The notes under the pieces are model-generated. The model saw only the letters and a list, made by a program, of their open reading frames with translations, was not told where the DNA came from and searched no databases. From Paracoccaceae bacterium (GTDB taxonomy: Bacteria; Pseudomonadota; Alphaproteobacteria; Rhodobacterales; Rhodobacteraceae), in the NCBI GenBank assembly GCA_020622085.1, contig JAHRYM010000002.1:519281-583280 (forward strand): a stretch of 64,000 nt of DNA. Direction: 5' to 3'. Positions 1-9,299 of the stretch are shown here, in pieces; position 1 is the stretch's first letter; each line of letters begins with the position of its first letter. Position numbers and translations under genes: made by a program.

Positions 1-320
1 TGCGGGTTCCGGTCTTTGTCGGCCATTCGGAATCGATCAATATCGAGACCGAGGATTTCCTGGACTGGGAAGAGGCAAGCGACATCCTGCGCGAGGCGCC
101 GGGCGTGATGGTCGTCGACAAGCGCGAACCGGGCGGATATGTGACGCCGATCGAATGCGTGGGCGAATACGCGACCTATATCAGCCGCATCCGGCAGGAC
201 TCGACCATTGAAAATGGCCTGAACTTCTGGTGCGTGTCCGACAACCTGCGCAAGGGCGCGGCGCTGAACGCGGTCCAGATCGCCGAAACGCTGGGCAAAC
301 GCTGCCTGAAGAAAGGCTGA
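1..320 (+). CDS. asd: Aspartate-semialdehyde dehydrogenase, C-terminal part
   Basis: The gene enters from the left edge; reading from base 3 gives 105 residues to the stop at 318-320. Aspartate-semialdehyde dehydrogenase reduces aspartyl phosphate in the lysine/threonine/methionine and diaminopimelate pathway. The visible part is the end of the dimerisation/catalytic domain: VPVFVGHSESINIE, then EAPGVMVVDKREPGGYVTP, and the closing NLRKGAALNAVQIAE, which is the usual C-terminal signature. The ORF track starts at an internal Met (105) only because the true start lies outside the window. A strong terminator follows about 95 bases downstream. Family identification is from recognised motifs and is confident. 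Confidence 0.93.
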   Translation, partial: RVPVFVGHSESINIETEDFLDWEEASDILREAPGVMVVDKREPGGYVTPIECVGEYATYISRIRQDSTIENGLNFWCVSDNLRKGAALNAVQIAETLGKRCLKKG

Positions 321-414
321 CCGCGCACCGCCCGACGCGGCCCGGATGGCGGGAATGATCGCAGAGCGCTGCCATGTGCAGACTGGTCCGCGATCGACCG
401 GACCAAAGCAGAGA

Positions 415-442
415 GGCCGCCCCTTTCGGGGGCGGCCTTTTT
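415..442 (+). terminator. Rho-independent terminator of asd
   Basis: A perfect 9-bp stem, GGCCGCCCC pairing with GGGGCGGCC around a 5-base loop, is followed by five T residues. It lies between the asd stop and the end of the convergent 470-1639 gene and is oriented to end asd transcription. Confidence 0.9.
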
Positions 443-469
443 CCTGGTGCAGCTTTCATGGCAAGGCGG

Positions 470-1639
470 TCAGGCCGCACGGCCCGGTCCGCGACTTTCC
501 GAGACCAGGGCGCGCAGCACATGGCTGAGGCCACCGCCACCTGGAAACGGCGCGCGAAAGTGCAGGCAGAGCCGTTCAAGCGTCAGCCCGATCGCCTCCA
601 GTTGGAACAGCGGCCGGTCCTCGGGCCAGCTGTGCAGCACAAGGCTGCGGCCGCAGTCGGTCAGACGCAACACCAGGCCCTCGCGGCGCAGGCTTCTTTG
701 CAGGTCAAGCCAACCCGGGGACGACTTGATGATACGCTGCAAGTGCATGTAGGTCGCCATGCCGGGTTCGACCGCCTGTTCCGATCCGGGCGCAAGGCCT
801 GCCTCGGGCGCGACGTCTGGCGTGGCAACGAAATCGGGCGCGTAGGCAAAAGCCGTTTCCGGCAAGCGGAGTTGCAGGAATTCGGCAGTGGGGTTAATCG
901 CATGGTCCGGCACAATATCCCGCGCATGCTCCGGCGCCGCTGCGCCGGCGTGCTGCAGATCGGCGGACATGGCATGATGCGTCGGCTCTCCCCAGCTATC
1001 GCACCAGTCGTCACACCGATCTTCGTGTTCGTCCGCATCTATGGCTGCAGACTCAGTGGCGTTTGTTCCGGCTTCCGGCTGGAAGCAGGTCGTGACCGAC
1101 GCGAAGTCACCTTGGGTGGCCAGGATATCATAGGTCATCGTGCTGAAGGGATGGCCGTCCTCTGCCCGCAGCGGCGATGTGGCGACCATGAATGGCGTTT
1201 CCGGCGACTGAGGCAGATCGACCTGCGCCGATGCTTCCGAACAGACGGCCTTGACCAGAGCCAACACCGGGTCATCGTGCAGAGCCGCGACGGTTGACGG
1301 TTTGACGGTTTCGACAATTTCGGGTTCTGCGGCTGTCCTGCGCAGTGCAGCGAGAACCCGTGCGGTGACGGCCTCCGGCTCTGGCGAAGGCAGGTTTGGC
1401 GATGAGGCCAGCGCCTTGTCGTCATGCAGGGGCGGATTGGACGGTTGCGGGACCGAAGAGAGGGCAGCAAGCGGCGCCCTCGCATCAGGTGACGGGACCG
1501 CAATCGCCTGCCGCAGCAGGGCGCGCATCTGATCCGCAGGTGTCCGGCCCGCCGCCTTGGCGGCGTGGCCGAGGCCAACCAGAAGGTCGGCTGGCAATGA
1601 GAGTGAGATGATGACCGACTGTTCCATGACGCCGATCAT
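470..1639 (-). CDS. Hypothetical protein with possible ribbon-helix-helix N-terminus
   Basis: A 389-residue protein that I do not recognise. Residues 5-45 (EQSVIISLSLPADLLVGLGH, then a helix with TPADQMRALLRQAI) look like a short beta strand and two helices, as in ribbon-helix-helix DNA-binding proteins. Residues about 50-290 are rich in Ala, Pro, Glu and Asp and are probably disordered. The last 90 residues (YMHLQRIIKSSPGWLDLQRS onward) are well-structured and rich in Leu/Arg, and look like a separate folded domain. Start is uncertain: Met5 (1627) is as good as Met1, and neither has a clear Shine-Dalgarno. It is convergent with asd. A DNA-binding role is inference only. Confidence 0.6.
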   Translation of the reverse strand: MIGVMEQSVIISLSLPADLLVGLGHAAKAAGRTPADQMRALLRQAIAVPSPDARAPLAALSSVPQPSNPPLHDDKALASSPNLPSPEPEAVTARVLAALRRTAAEPEIVETVKPSTVAALHDDPVLALVKAVCSEASAQVDLPQSPETPFMVATSPLRAEDGHPFSTMTYDILATQGDFASVTTCFQPEAGTNATESAAIDADEHEDRCDDWCDSWGEPTHHAMSADLQHAGAAAPEHARDIVPDHAINPTAEFLQLRLPETAFAYAPDFVATPDVAPEAGLAPGSEQAVEPGMATYMHLQRIIKSSPGWLDLQRSLRREGLVLRLTDCGRSLVLHSWPEDRPLFQLEAIGLTLERLCLHFRAPFPGGGGLSHVLRALVSESRGPGRAA

Positions 1640-1683
1640 GCGGCAAAGCGGTTAATGGACCGTGCAAACCGCCGCGCGATCCG

Positions 1684-2346
1684 TCAGATAACCACGAAGT
1701 CTCCGGTTTCGGCTTCGATCTGCATCAGCTCGCCCGCGCCGGTATCGGTCCAGAGTCCGTGAAGTGTCAGGTCTCCGGCCTCGACGGAAGCGCGGACGAA
1801 GGGGAAGGTCATCAGGTTCTCGATGCTGACCCGGACCGCCTCGCGTTCCAGTTCGGCCACGCGGGTCGCGCGATCCTCGATCGTCTTCACCCGGTCATAG
1901 CCCGGACGCAGGATGTCCATCCAGCGGCCCACGAAACTGCTTTTCTGTTCAAGTTCCGGGGCATTGCCCGAACACATCTCGTGGCAGCCCAGAACGCCCC
2001 CGCAGGAGGAGTGGCCCAGCACGATCACATGCGCGACCTTCAGACTGTTCACGGCAAATTCCAATGCCGCCGAGGTGCCGTGGTATTCACCATCCGGATT
2101 GTAGGGTGGTACCAGGTTGGCCACGTTGCGGTGAATGAAGAATTCGCCCTGGTCGGCACCGAAGATCGAGGTGACATGCACGCGCGAATCGCAGCAGGAA
2201 ATGACCATCGCCCTCGGATGCTGGCCACCTTCGGCCAGTCGCCGATACCACGCGCGGTTTTCGGCATAGGTGGTTGCATGCCAGCCGTGGAACCGCTGGA
2301 CCAGATAGCTGGGCAATGGGCGGACGTTCAGGGGTTCGGACGGCAT
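1684..2346 (-). CDS. Beta-class carbonic anhydrase
   Basis: A 220-residue zinc enzyme interconverting CO2 and bicarbonate in the cytoplasm. The zinc-site pattern of the beta class is complete: Cys52-Asp53-Ser54-Arg55 (CCDSR), and His112-x2-Cys115 in GHSSCGGV. The length fits the 200-230 residues usual for the family. It has no signal peptide. The start at 2346 is divergent from the next gene, and GGAG occurs just upstream on the minus strand. The likely role is supplying bicarbonate for carboxylations such as fatty-acid synthesis; that is inferred from the family and not from its neighbours. Confidence 0.93.
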   Translation of the reverse strand: MPSEPLNVRPLPSYLVQRFHGWHATTYAENRAWYRRLAEGGQHPRAMVISCCDSRVHVTSIFGADQGEFFIHRNVANLVPPYNPDGEYHGTSAALEFAVNSLKVAHVIVLGHSSCGGVLGCHEMCSGNAPELEQKSSFVGRWMDILRPGYDRVKTIEDRATRVAELEREAVRVSIENLMTFPFVRASVEAGDLTLHGLWTDTGAGELMQIEAETGDFVVI

Positions 2347-2506
2347 CTTGGCTCTCCTCGGACTTGGGGGTGCAGCACCGTTTGCTTACGCGGCAATTAG
2401 ATCAAGTTCGAGCGGTTTTTTGGAAGCGCGTAAAGAGTTTCTTGGCAGCGTCAGGGCAGGGTCAGGAAGCATTTCAATGCCCGCAGGGGTGCGGATAAAA
2501 GGGGTG

Positions 2507-2914
2507 ATGGTGGTGAAACTGGCGGTCTTGCGCCATGAGGAAGGCGTGCGGCTGGAAGCCGAACGCCTGCTGGCGATCTATGCAGAACTGGGAGACATGC
2601 GGGGCGATCATGTGGTCGGTCGCGCAATCGAGGAGATGGCCGTGCAGATCGCTGACATGCAGCGCTATGCCGAAGAACCGCAGGGTGGCGATACCGGTGA
2701 AGAAGCGATGGTGCTGGCCGCCGGTGCGCTGATCCGGGTCGCACGCCGCATCGGGCTGACCACGGTGGCCCGGGTTGCACAGGACGCCATCATCGCGGCG
2801 CGCGCGGGCGACCGCACGGCGCAGGCAGCGATCCTTGCGCGGCTGATGCGGATCGGGGACCGGTCGCTGAATGCGATCTGGGATCTGCAGGATCTGACAC
2901 TGGCGCCGCGCTAG
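2507..2914 (+). CDS. Hypothetical small helical protein
   Basis: The ORF opens at 2348, but the first 50 or so codons are low-quality sequence overlapping the carbonic anhydrase promoter. The start chosen is the ATG at 2507, preceded closely by AAAAGGGG; GTG 2510 and ATG 2477 are alternatives. From there 135 residues follow. They are almost entirely predicted helix, with a middle region reading GEEAMVLAAGALIRVARRIG and an end reading AIWDLQDLTLAPR. No signal peptide or membrane segment is visible. I do not recognise the family. A 7-bp GC hairpin follows the stop. Confidence 0.6.
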   Translation: MVVKLAVLRHEEGVRLEAERLLAIYAELGDMRGDHVVGRAIEEMAVQIADMQRYAEEPQGGDTGEEAMVLAAGALIRVARRIGLTTVARVAQDAIIAARAGDRTAQAAILARLMRIGDRSLNAIWDLQDLTLAPR

Positions 2915-2918
2915 GCAC

Positions 2919-2945
2919 GCCCGGGGCCCACCTGTGTGCCCGGGC
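2919..2945. terminator. GC hairpin between convergent genes
   Basis: GCCCGGG and CCCGGGC form a 7-bp stem with a 13-base loop. It sits between the ends of the 2507-2914 gene and the opposite-strand cytochrome gene. There is no T-tract, so a terminator role is only likely by position. Confidence 0.4.
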
Positions 2946-2962
2946 CGCGCGCGGTGGGGGCG

Positions 2963-3385
2963 TCACTTCTGCAGGCTGCGCAGGTATTCAGCCAATGCGA
3001 CCAGCCGCTCGGGCGTCGGGGTCGAAACCCCCTGCCCGGTGTCGACCATCACGACCGGTCCTTCCTGGAGGAAGGGGCCCATCTCGGGCATCTTCGATCC
3101 CCGGTCTTCGCGGCGGGTATAGCCGTCGATCGTCGACATGACCTTGACCAGCGGAAACTGCCCGCCATTGCGCGCGGAAATCCCGGTCAGGTCGGCGGGC
3201 TTCTTCGCCAAACCCGCGGCGGCAGGGCCATCGCCCTTGCCGCTGTCGCCGTGGCAGGCCGCACAATAATCCTGATAGATTTCCCGGCCCGACACCGTAT
3301 CGGCGGGTCTGGTGCAGGCGGCAACACCGGCCACGCCCGCAGGCACCGCCAGAAGGACCAGGGTCTTCCATAGGTTTGTAGTCAT
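2963..3385 (-). CDS. Small c-type cytochrome, probably a lipoprotein
   Basis: A 140-residue protein with one haem-binding motif, Cys41-Ala-Ala-Cys-His45, and a Met-containing loop (SKMPEMGPF) that probably supplies the second haem ligand. The N-terminus is a hydrophobic signal ending GVAGVAAC, a lipobox-like site at Cys24, so the mature protein is probably lipid-anchored in the periplasm or periplasmic face. The fold is cytochrome c class I (C-terminal helix ALAEYLRSL). Its electron partner cannot be told from its neighbours, which encode a Lol transporter and a hypothetical protein. Confidence 0.85.
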   Translation of the reverse strand: MTTNLWKTLVLLAVPAGVAGVAACTRPADTVSGREIYQDYCAACHGDSGKGDGPAAAGLAKKPADLTGISARNGGQFPLVKVMSTIDGYTRREDRGSKMPEMGPFLQEGPVVMVDTGQGVSTPTPERLVALAEYLRSLQK

Positions 3386-3511
3386 TCTCTGCCCCTTCGC
3401 ACTCGGCGCCTCTTTGGCGCCTCCTTGCCCGTCCGCGCTGCTTTCCCGGCGCCGTTTTGTGCCCGCTCTGCGGATGACATATATTGCCGGGGCAGAGGTC
3501 CCGCCGCAACC

Positions 3512-4186
3512 TCAGACCAGCCGCCCGCCTTCAAGCCGCAGGGTCCGGTCCATGCGCGCTGCAAGATCGCGGTTATGGGTGGCGATGACGGCGGCAAGGC
3601 CGCTTTCGCGGGCCATCCGCATGAGCACGTCAAAGACCTGTGACGAGGTTTCCGGGTCCAGGTTGCCCGTCGGCTCATCCGCCAGAAGCACCTTCGGACC
3701 GTTGGCAAGCGCCCGGCAGAAGGCGACGCGCTGCTGCTGGCCGCCTGACAATTCGGCCGGGCGGTGGCGGCCGCGGTCTGACAAGCCGACGCTGTCCAGA
3801 AGCCCGGCCGCGCGGGTGGCAGCGGCAGAGCGCGAGGCGCCATTGGCAAGCTGCGGCAGGATGATGTTTTCCAGCGCGGTGAATTCCGGCAGCAGATGGT
3901 GGAACTGGTAGACGAAGCCCAGATCCTGACGCCGCGCGGCGGTGCGGTCGCGGTCGGGCAGCCCCGTGACATCGCGGCCCGCGACCGTGATCCGGCCCGC
4001 ATCGGGCGTATCCAGCAGCCCCGCGATATGCAGGAGCGTCGATTTCCCGGCCCCTGATGGTGCGACCAGCGCCACGACCTCTCCGGGCTGAACCGCCATG
4101 TCGAGGCCGCGGAGCACGATCACCTCGCCCGCCGTGTCGCGCATGTAGCCTTTCTCGATCCCTTCCAGCCGCAGCACGTCATTCAT
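3512..4186 (-). CDS. lolD: Lipoprotein-releasing ABC transporter ATPase LolD
   Basis: A 224-residue ABC ATPase. Visible motifs are Walker [10 protein letters not shown] (about residues 42-50), signature LSGGQQQR, and Walker B with [12 protein letters not shown], the DEPTGNLD form typical of the LolD/MacB/FtsE group. It energises extraction of outer-membrane lipoproteins from the inner membrane. The start codon overlaps the end of the upstream permease gene by 8 bases, so the two are co-transcribed and translationally coupled. The partner permease supports the LolD assignment over FtsE. Confidence 0.92.
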   Translation of the reverse strand: MNDVLRLEGIEKGYMRDTAGEVIVLRGLDMAVQPGEVVALVAPSGAGKSTLLHIAGLLDTPDAGRITVAGRDVTGLPDRDRTAARRQDLGFVYQFHHLLPEFTALENIILPQLANGASRSAAATRAAGLLDSVGLSDRGRHRPAELSGGQQQRVAFCRALANGPKVLLADEPTGNLDPETSSQVFDVLMRMARESGLAAVIATHNRDLAARMDRTLRLEGGRLV

Positions 4187-5465
4187 AGCGCAGCGCCTCC
4201 ACCGGGTTCATGCGGGCGGCCCGGCGCGCCGGAAAGATCGTGACGACGAAGGACAGGATCAGCGACAGCCCCACCGCGCGCCCCACATCCCAGGCCTGAA
4301 GCCTGGCGGGAAGCCGGTAGATGCCGCGGATCGACGGATCCCAGGCGCCGCCGCCCGAGATCCAGTTCACCGCCGACATGATGCTGTCGATGTTCCAGGC
4401 GATCAGGCAGCCCAGGATCACGCCCGCGATGGTGCCGATCACGCCGGTGAACGCCCCGCAGAGGAAAAATACCCGCAGCACCGAACCTTCGGTCAGCCCC
4501 ATCGTCCGCAGGATGCCGATATCGCGGCCCTTATTCTTGACCAGCATCACCAGCCCCGAGGTGATGTTCATGGATGCGATCAGCACGAGGATCGACAGGA
4601 TCACGAACATCACGTCATCCTCGATCGACAGCGCGTTCAGGAAGGCGCCCGCGCTGTCGCGCCAGGTCCAGACCTGGGCATCGGGTCCGGCGGCCTGCGT
4701 GAGCGGGCCGATGAAGCGATCCACCTGTTCGGGGTCTGTCACCGTGACCTGGATCGTATCGACGACGCCTTCGCGGTTGAAATAGCTCTGCGCTTCGGGA
4801 AAGGGCATGTAGACGCGGGTCTGGTCGATGTCATAGCGCCCCGCGCTGAAGACATAGACGACCTCATAGCCATTGACGCGCGGGCTGGTGCCGAAGGCGG
4901 TCTTGGCGCCATCGGGCGAAATCAGCCGCACATGATCGCCGACCGCGATGCCAAGGTCGCGGGCGATCCCGGCGCCGACGGCGATGCCCTGGTCGAAACG
5001 ATTGATATCCCCCACCCCCTGCGCCGGGTCCGACACGCGCGGGATCGCCTTCAGGTCGGCCAGCGTGAGGCCATAGACCTCGGCCACGTTGGAGCGGTCA
5101 TTCAAGGTGATCATCGCCTGGCCCTTGATGACCGGCACCGCCGCCGTCACCCCCGGCACGGCGCGAATGCGGTCGGCCACGGCTTCGTAGTCAGGCATTC
5201 CGTGCTGAACGAAGCCATCGGCATCGACCACCGGAAGCGGGTAGACGGTGACATGGGCATTGGCGCCAAGGATCGTATCGACAAATTCGGCGCGGAAGCC
5301 CGCGCGGACCGCCAGCGTGGCGATCAGCGCCATGACGCCCAGCGCGATGCCGACAAGCGAAATCCAGGTCATCACGCTGACCCCGCCCTCGGCGCGGCGG
5401 GCGCGCAGGTAGCGCCAGGCGATCAGGAATTCAAAGGGCGCGAAGGGGGTCGTGCGTCCGGCCAT
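4179..5465 (-). CDS. Lipoprotein-releasing ABC transporter permease (LolC/LolE family)
   Basis: A 428-residue inner-membrane protein starting [23 protein letters not shown], the characteristic opening of LolC/E permeases. It has one N-terminal membrane segment ([19 protein letters not shown]), a long periplasmic domain, and three C-terminal membrane segments, with [20 protein letters not shown] at the end as in the FtsX/LolC family. The ORF track begins at a TTG (5474); I prefer the ATG at 5465. Only one permease gene is present beside lolD, so a homodimer (LolF-type arrangement) is likely; that is inference. Confidence 0.9.
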   Translation of the reverse strand: MAGRTTPFAPFEFLIAWRYLRARRAEGGVSVMTWISLVGIALGVMALIATLAVRAGFRAEFVDTILGANAHVTVYPLPVVDADGFVQHGMPDYEAVADRIRAVPGVTAAVPVIKGQAMITLNDRSNVAEVYGLTLADLKAIPRVSDPAQGVGDINRFDQGIAVGAGIARDLGIAVGDHVRLISPDGAKTAFGTSPRVNGYEVVYVFSAGRYDIDQTRVYMPFPEAQSYFNREGVVDTIQVTVTDPEQVDRFIGPLTQAAGPDAQVWTWRDSAGAFLNALSIEDDVMFVILSILVLIASMNITSGLVMLVKNKGRDIGILRTMGLTEGSVLRVFFLCGAFTGVIGTIAGVILGCLIAWNIDSIMSAVNWISGGGAWDPSIRGIYRLPARLQAWDVGRAVGLSLILSFVVTIFPARRAARMNPVEALRYE

Positions 5466-5606
5466 GCGGGTCAATCAATCCAGTCAAAGGTGGCGCGCAC
5501 CGTGGCGAGGGCGAAGCGAAAGGTCAAGGCGGCCACCGCCTGACGACGTGACTGGACCGCGCTTTTCCGGCTGCATGGTGCCTGACCTCCGTTGCCGAAG
5601 GATCCG

Positions 5607-5800
5607 ATGCCGACCTCTGCCCCCCTTCAACTGACGCCCTCTATCGAAACTGTGCCCGAGCACGAGGCGCACGGTGCGACGCAGGCCATGTATCACCCGA
5701 CGCGCAACCATTGCGGCTATCTGCCCAACATCACGGCCATCTTCGGCCACCCTCACCAAAACCCAGCGGGCCCGGAGCGCGCTGCGGCCCCTGGCCGGCC
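5607..5800 (+). pseudogene. Possible remnant of a carboxymuconolactone decarboxylase-family gene
   Basis: Within the 400-base space between the Lol permease and the outer-membrane protein gene, an ATG at 5607 has AAGGA seven bases upstream and opens a reading frame. It contains HGATQAMY and then CGYLPNITAIFGH, which resembles the pattern near the N-terminus of AhpD/CMD-family proteins (a helix, then G-x-x-PN and an A-H). After about residue 50 the reading becomes low-quality and runs through the terminator of the neighbouring gene. I read this as a 5' remnant. The catalytic CxxC of the family is absent. It could also be chance. Confidence 0.3.
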
Positions 5801-5814
5801 CATCGCGGGATGGC

Positions 5815-5844
5815 AAAAGGCCCCGCCGGCGGGGAGGGGCCTTT
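5815..5844 (-). terminator. Terminator of the outer-membrane protein gene
   Basis: AAAGGCCCC and GGGGCCTTT form a 9-bp stem around an 11-base GC-rich loop. On the minus strand the stem ends in a TTTT run, 26 bases after the stop of the barrel protein. Confidence 0.8.
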
Positions 5845-5869
5845 CGAAGGTTTGGGCAAGACGGCGGGA

Positions 5870-6496
5870 TCAGAACTTGCGGCTGACGCCCACGCGCAGC
5901 GTGGTCACGCTGGCACCCATTTCGGGGTAGGAAATATCGGTCTGGAAATCGGTGCCGTTGTAGTCGGTGTAGAGGATTTCGCCCCGCATGTTCCAGCCGT
6001 TTTGCAGCGGGCGTTCGGCGCCGACGCCGACGGTCCAGCCAAACAGGGTATGGCTGTCAGGATAGACAGTGCCGCCGCTGTTGATGGTCGCCATTTCAAC
6101 CTTCGCGGCGGAATAGCCGAGCGAAGCGAACAGGAAATTGCCGCCTGCAACGGTGCCCACGCGCCCGCGCAGGGTGGCGCTGTTCTTGATCTTGGCCTCG
6201 CAGCTCCAGCTCGGGTTGGAGCAGGGTGATGTGCCGTCGATCTCGCCAAAGGACAAATCACCCTCGACCCCGACAATCAGATTGCCGTAGGCCCGGTTGT
6301 AGCCCGCCACCGCAAATCCGTTGAAGCCGACAGGGTCGGGCATGGCATAGCCGGAAATCGGCTCATCGGCACCGACATCGGATTTCGACCAGGCAAGGCC
6401 GCCACCCATGTAAAAGCCATCGTAATCCTGTGCCTGGGCCATGGCGCCGGCAATAACGAACGACGCCGCAAGAGCGGCGATTTTCAGGGTTTTCAT
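5870..6496 (-). CDS. Outer-membrane beta-barrel protein (Omp25/porin-like)
   Basis: A 208-residue protein with a clear signal peptide: MKTLK, a hydrophobic stretch, and cleavage after AMAQA before QDYDGFYMGGGLAW. The mature part has alternating strands typical of small 8-stranded barrels. It ends VGVSRKF with the C-terminal Phe used for outer-membrane assembly. I chose ATG 6496 over the GTG at 6499, since GAGGTGA is spaced correctly for it. The gene is alone between two terminator-like structures. The family (Omp25/Omp31-like) is clear, but any specific function is not. Confidence 0.85.
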   Translation of the reverse strand: MKTLKIAALAASFVIAGAMAQAQDYDGFYMGGGLAWSKSDVGADEPISGYAMPDPVGFNGFAVAGYNRAYGNLIVGVEGDLSFGEIDGTSPCSNPSWSCEAKIKNSATLRGRVGTVAGGNFLFASLGYSAAKVEMATINSGGTVYPDSHTLFGWTVGVGAERPLQNGWNMRGEILYTDYNGTDFQTDISYPEMGASVTTLRVGVSRKF

Positions 6497-6628
6497 CACT
6501 CACCTCGATAGTCTTGTTTGGTTTTTTCCAAGGATAGCGAGGATGATCGTGGGCGGTCAATCGAAGGACCGCGCATTTGCCCGTTCGGGCGTTTTTCAGA
6601 TTGCGAATTTTCGGAATGGAGTCATTTC

Positions 6629-6663
6629 GGCAACATCTTGCCGGCTGCGGGCAGGATGTTGCC
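6629..6663. repeat. Long inverted repeat downstream of proS
   Basis: GGCAACATCTTGCC pairs with GGCAGGATGTTGCC across a 7-base loop with one mismatch. It lies in the 227-base gap between proS and the barrel gene. There is no T-run on either strand. It may be a transcript end or a protein-binding palindrome. Confidence 0.5.
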
Positions 6664-6723
6664 GGGCGGTTTTTCGCCAGATACCGGTCCTGGTGCGCAC
6701 CGCTGACGCGGAGCGGCGCCGGA

Positions 6724-8061
6724 TCAGACGCCTTCGTAGATCTGCGCGATGCGGTCGACGGCGGTCTCTGCCGTCATTTCCTCGCTGATCCCGGTGCGGC
6801 GGCTGGTCAGTTCGACCTTGCCATTCGCCAGACCGCGCGGGCCGACCGTGACACGCCACGGCAGGCCGATCAGGTCCATCGTCGCAAACTTCGCGCCTGC
6901 GCGTTCGTCGCGGTCGTCATACAGCGGGTCGAGCCCCTTGGCCTTCAGCGCGGCATAGATCGCCTCGCAGGCCGCGTCGGTCGCGGCGTCGCCCTGCTTC
7001 AGGTTGACGATCCCGGCATGGAAAGGGGTGACGCCTTCGGGCCAGATGATGCCCTTGTCGTCGTGGCTGGCTTCGATGATCGCGCCCAGAAGGCGGCTCA
7101 CGCCGATGCCGTGGCTGCCCATTTCCACCGGAACGCGGCTGCCGTCGGCGGTAACGACAGTGGCGCCCATGGATTCGGAATACTTGGTGCCGAAATAGAA
7201 GATCTGCCCGACCTCGATCCCCCGGCCCACCTTGCGGCGTGCTTCGGGAACGGCGTCGAACAGCGCCTCGTCATGGGTTTCATCGGTGCGGGCGTAAAGC
7301 GTGGTGAATTCGTCGCAGATCGCCTTCACCTGCGCGCGGTCATCGTAATCGACCTCGCGGTTGCCCAGCTTCAGGCCGGTCACGGCGTCATCATAGAACA
7401 CCTCGGATTCGCCGGTCGAGGCGAGGACGAGGAATTCATGGGTGTTGTCGCCGCCGATCGGCCCGGACGCGGCGCGCATCGGGATCGCGGTCAGGCCCAT
7501 GCGTTCATAGGTGCGCAGGTAGCTGACCATGTGGCGGTTGTAGGCATGCAGCGCGGCTTCGCGGTCCACGTCGAAGTTGTAGCCGTCCTTCATCAGGAAT
7601 TCGCGGCCCCGCATGACGCCAAAGCGCGGGCGGACCTCGTCGCGGAACTTCCACTGGATGTGGTAAAGCGTCAGCGGCAGTTCCTTGTAGCTGGAAACAT
7701 GGCTGCGGAAGATGTCGGTGATCATCTCCTCGTTCGTGGGGCCGTAAAGCATGTCGCGGTCATGCCGGTCCTTGATGCGCAGCATTTCCTGGCCGTAGTC
7801 GTCATAACGGCCGGATTCGCGCCACAGGTCGGCCGGTTGCAGCGTCGGCATCAGAAGCGGGATGTGGCCGGCGCGGATCTGTTCCTCGTGGACGATCTGT
7901 TCGATCCGCTTCAGCACCTTGAAGCCCAAGGGCAGCCAGGAATAGATCCCCGCGGCCTGTTGCTTGATCATGCCGGCGCGCAGCATGTAGCGGTGCGAGA
8001 CGATCTGCGCCTCGGCGGGGTTTTCCTTCAGGACGGGCAGGAAATAACGGGTCAGACGCAT
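6724..8061 (-). CDS. proS: Prolyl-tRNA synthetase, short alphaproteobacterial form
   Basis: A 445-residue class II synthetase that charges tRNA-Pro. The start is the ATG at 8061 ([18 protein letters not shown]), the standard N-terminus; the ORF track adds 15 spurious residues. Visible motifs are [21 protein letters not shown], motif 2 with [13 protein letters not shown] and [13 protein letters not shown], and the C-terminal anticodon domain. At 445 residues it lacks the large editing insertion found in the 570-residue E. coli enzyme, as is usual in this class. It is transcribed divergently from the AI-2E permease gene. Confidence 0.97.
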   Translation of the reverse strand: MRLTRYFLPVLKENPAEAQIVSHRYMLRAGMIKQQAAGIYSWLPLGFKVLKRIEQIVHEEQIRAGHIPLLMPTLQPADLWRESGRYDDYGQEMLRIKDRHDRDMLYGPTNEEMITDIFRSHVSSYKELPLTLYHIQWKFRDEVRPRFGVMRGREFLMKDGYNFDVDREAALHAYNRHMVSYLRTYERMGLTAIPMRAASGPIGGDNTHEFLVLASTGESEVFYDDAVTGLKLGNREVDYDDRAQVKAICDEFTTLYARTDETHDEALFDAVPEARRKVGRGIEVGQIFYFGTKYSESMGATVVTADGSRVPVEMGSHGIGVSRLLGAIIEASHDDKGIIWPEGVTPFHAGIVNLKQGDAATDAACEAIYAALKAKGLDPLYDDRDERAGAKFATMDLIGLPWRVTVGPRGLANGKVELTSRRTGISEEMTAETAVDRIAQIYEGV

Positions 8062-8204
8062 GGCGGATCCTGTGACACAAGGGTTCTGACCGTCTATGCG
8101 ATCCATACCGGGCAGGCAAGCGTGGCGCCGCCCGCCTTCGTGGCGTTGCGCTTGCGTGGAACGGCGGCTTCGGCGACAAGGGGCGCAGGCAAGAGGGTTT
8201 GGCG

Positions 8205-9299
8205 ATGGGGCTGCCGGTTCGACAGCAGGTTCTTTACTGGGGGATCGCTCTTGCGGTCCTGTTCCTGGCGCTCTGGGGGATGGGCGCGGTCATCCTTCCG
8301 TTCCTCATGGGCGGCGCAATTGCCTATTTTCTCGATCCGATCGCCGACCGGCTGGAACGGGTCGGGCTCTCACGGGTGGTCGCAACGACGCTGATATCGC
8401 TTTTTGCTGTGCTGGTCTTCGTGCTTCTGGCGCTACTGGTCGTGCCGATGCTGTCGCGCCAGCTGATCGCACTGATCAACGACATCCCCAATATCTTCGG
8501 CCGCCTGCAAGGCTTTCTTTCGCAGCGGTTTCCGCAGGTTCTGGAACCCGACAGCGTGGTTCAGCAGACACTGAACAGCATCGGCCAAACCATCCAGTCG
8601 AAGGGCGGTGCACTGGCGTCCAGCGTGCTGAGCTCGGCCCTGTCAGTCATCAACGCGGTGGTGTTCATCGTCGTCGTGCCGGTGGTGGCCTTCTACATGC
8701 TTCTGGACTGGGACAGGATGGTAGAGCGCATCGACAACTGGCTGCCGCGCGACCATCAGCCGACGATCCGACGGCTGGCCCGCGACATCGACACCGCGCT
8801 GGCGGGCTTCGTGCGCGGGCAGGTATCGGTCTGCCTGATCCTGGGCACCTTCTATTCGATCGCGCTGATGCTGGCGGGCCTGGACTTCGGCCTGGTCGTC
8901 GGCGCCATCGCTGGTGTGATCACCTTCATTCCCTATGTCGGCGCCCTGATCGGCGGTGCCCTGGCCATCGGGCTCGCGCTCTACCAGTTCTGGGGGGACT
9001 GGGTCCAGATCGGCGTTGTTGCCGGGATCTTTGCCGTGGGGCAGTTCCTGGAGGGCAATATCATCACCCCGCGCCTGGTGGGAAAATCGGTGGGTCTGCA
9101 TCCCCTCTGGCTGATCTTTGCATTGTCGGCGTTCGGTTCGCTGTTCGGCTTTACCGGAATGCTCATCGCCGTCCCCGTCACGGCAGCGATCGGCGTTCTG
9201 GTGCGCTTTGCACTGGAGCGCTACATGGACAGCCCGCTTTACAAGGGTCTGGCAGGCGGGCCGCATGTCATCCTTCCCAAGGACCAGGGCCGGACCTGA
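8205..9299 (+). CDS. AI-2E family (PerM-like) transporter
   Basis: A 364-residue polytopic inner-membrane protein. The start is ATG 8205, eight bases after AAGAGG; the track's TTG at 8199 is not preferred. Seven or eight hydrophobic segments are visible, including [20 protein letters not shown] near the N-terminus and [20 protein letters not shown] in the middle, plus the family block [19 protein letters not shown]. Members are widespread exporters or channels of largely unproven substrate. The stop codon overlaps the start of hdaA (ATGA), so the two are coupled; this permease-hdaA-ppk order is common in the group as I know it. Confidence 0.88.
   Translation: MGLPVRQQVLYWGIALAVLFLALWGMGAVILPFLMGGAIAYFLDPIADRLERVGLSRVVATTLISLFAVLVFVLLALLVVPMLSRQLIALINDIPNIFGRLQGFLSQRFPQVLEPDSVVQQTLNSIGQTIQSKGGALASSVLSSALSVINAVVFIVVVPVVAFYMLLDWDRMVERIDNWLPRDHQPTIRRLARDIDTALAGFVRGQVSVCLILGTFYSIALMLAGLDFGLVVGAIAGVITFIPYVGALIGGALAIGLALYQFWGDWVQIGVVAGIFAVGQFLEGNIITPRLVGKSVGLHPLWLIFALSAFGSLFGFTGMLIAVPVTAAIGVLVRFALERYMDSPLYKGLAGGPHVILPKDQGRT

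Noticed and set aside
2348-2506. Long N-terminal extension of the 2507-2914 hypothetical protein.
   Set aside because: It overlaps the promoter region of the divergent carbonic anhydrase gene, has poor composition, and a better start with a purine-rich site is at 2507.
6577-8394. A 605-residue plus-strand ORF opposite proS.
   Set aside because: Shadow; proS is fully supported on the minus strand.
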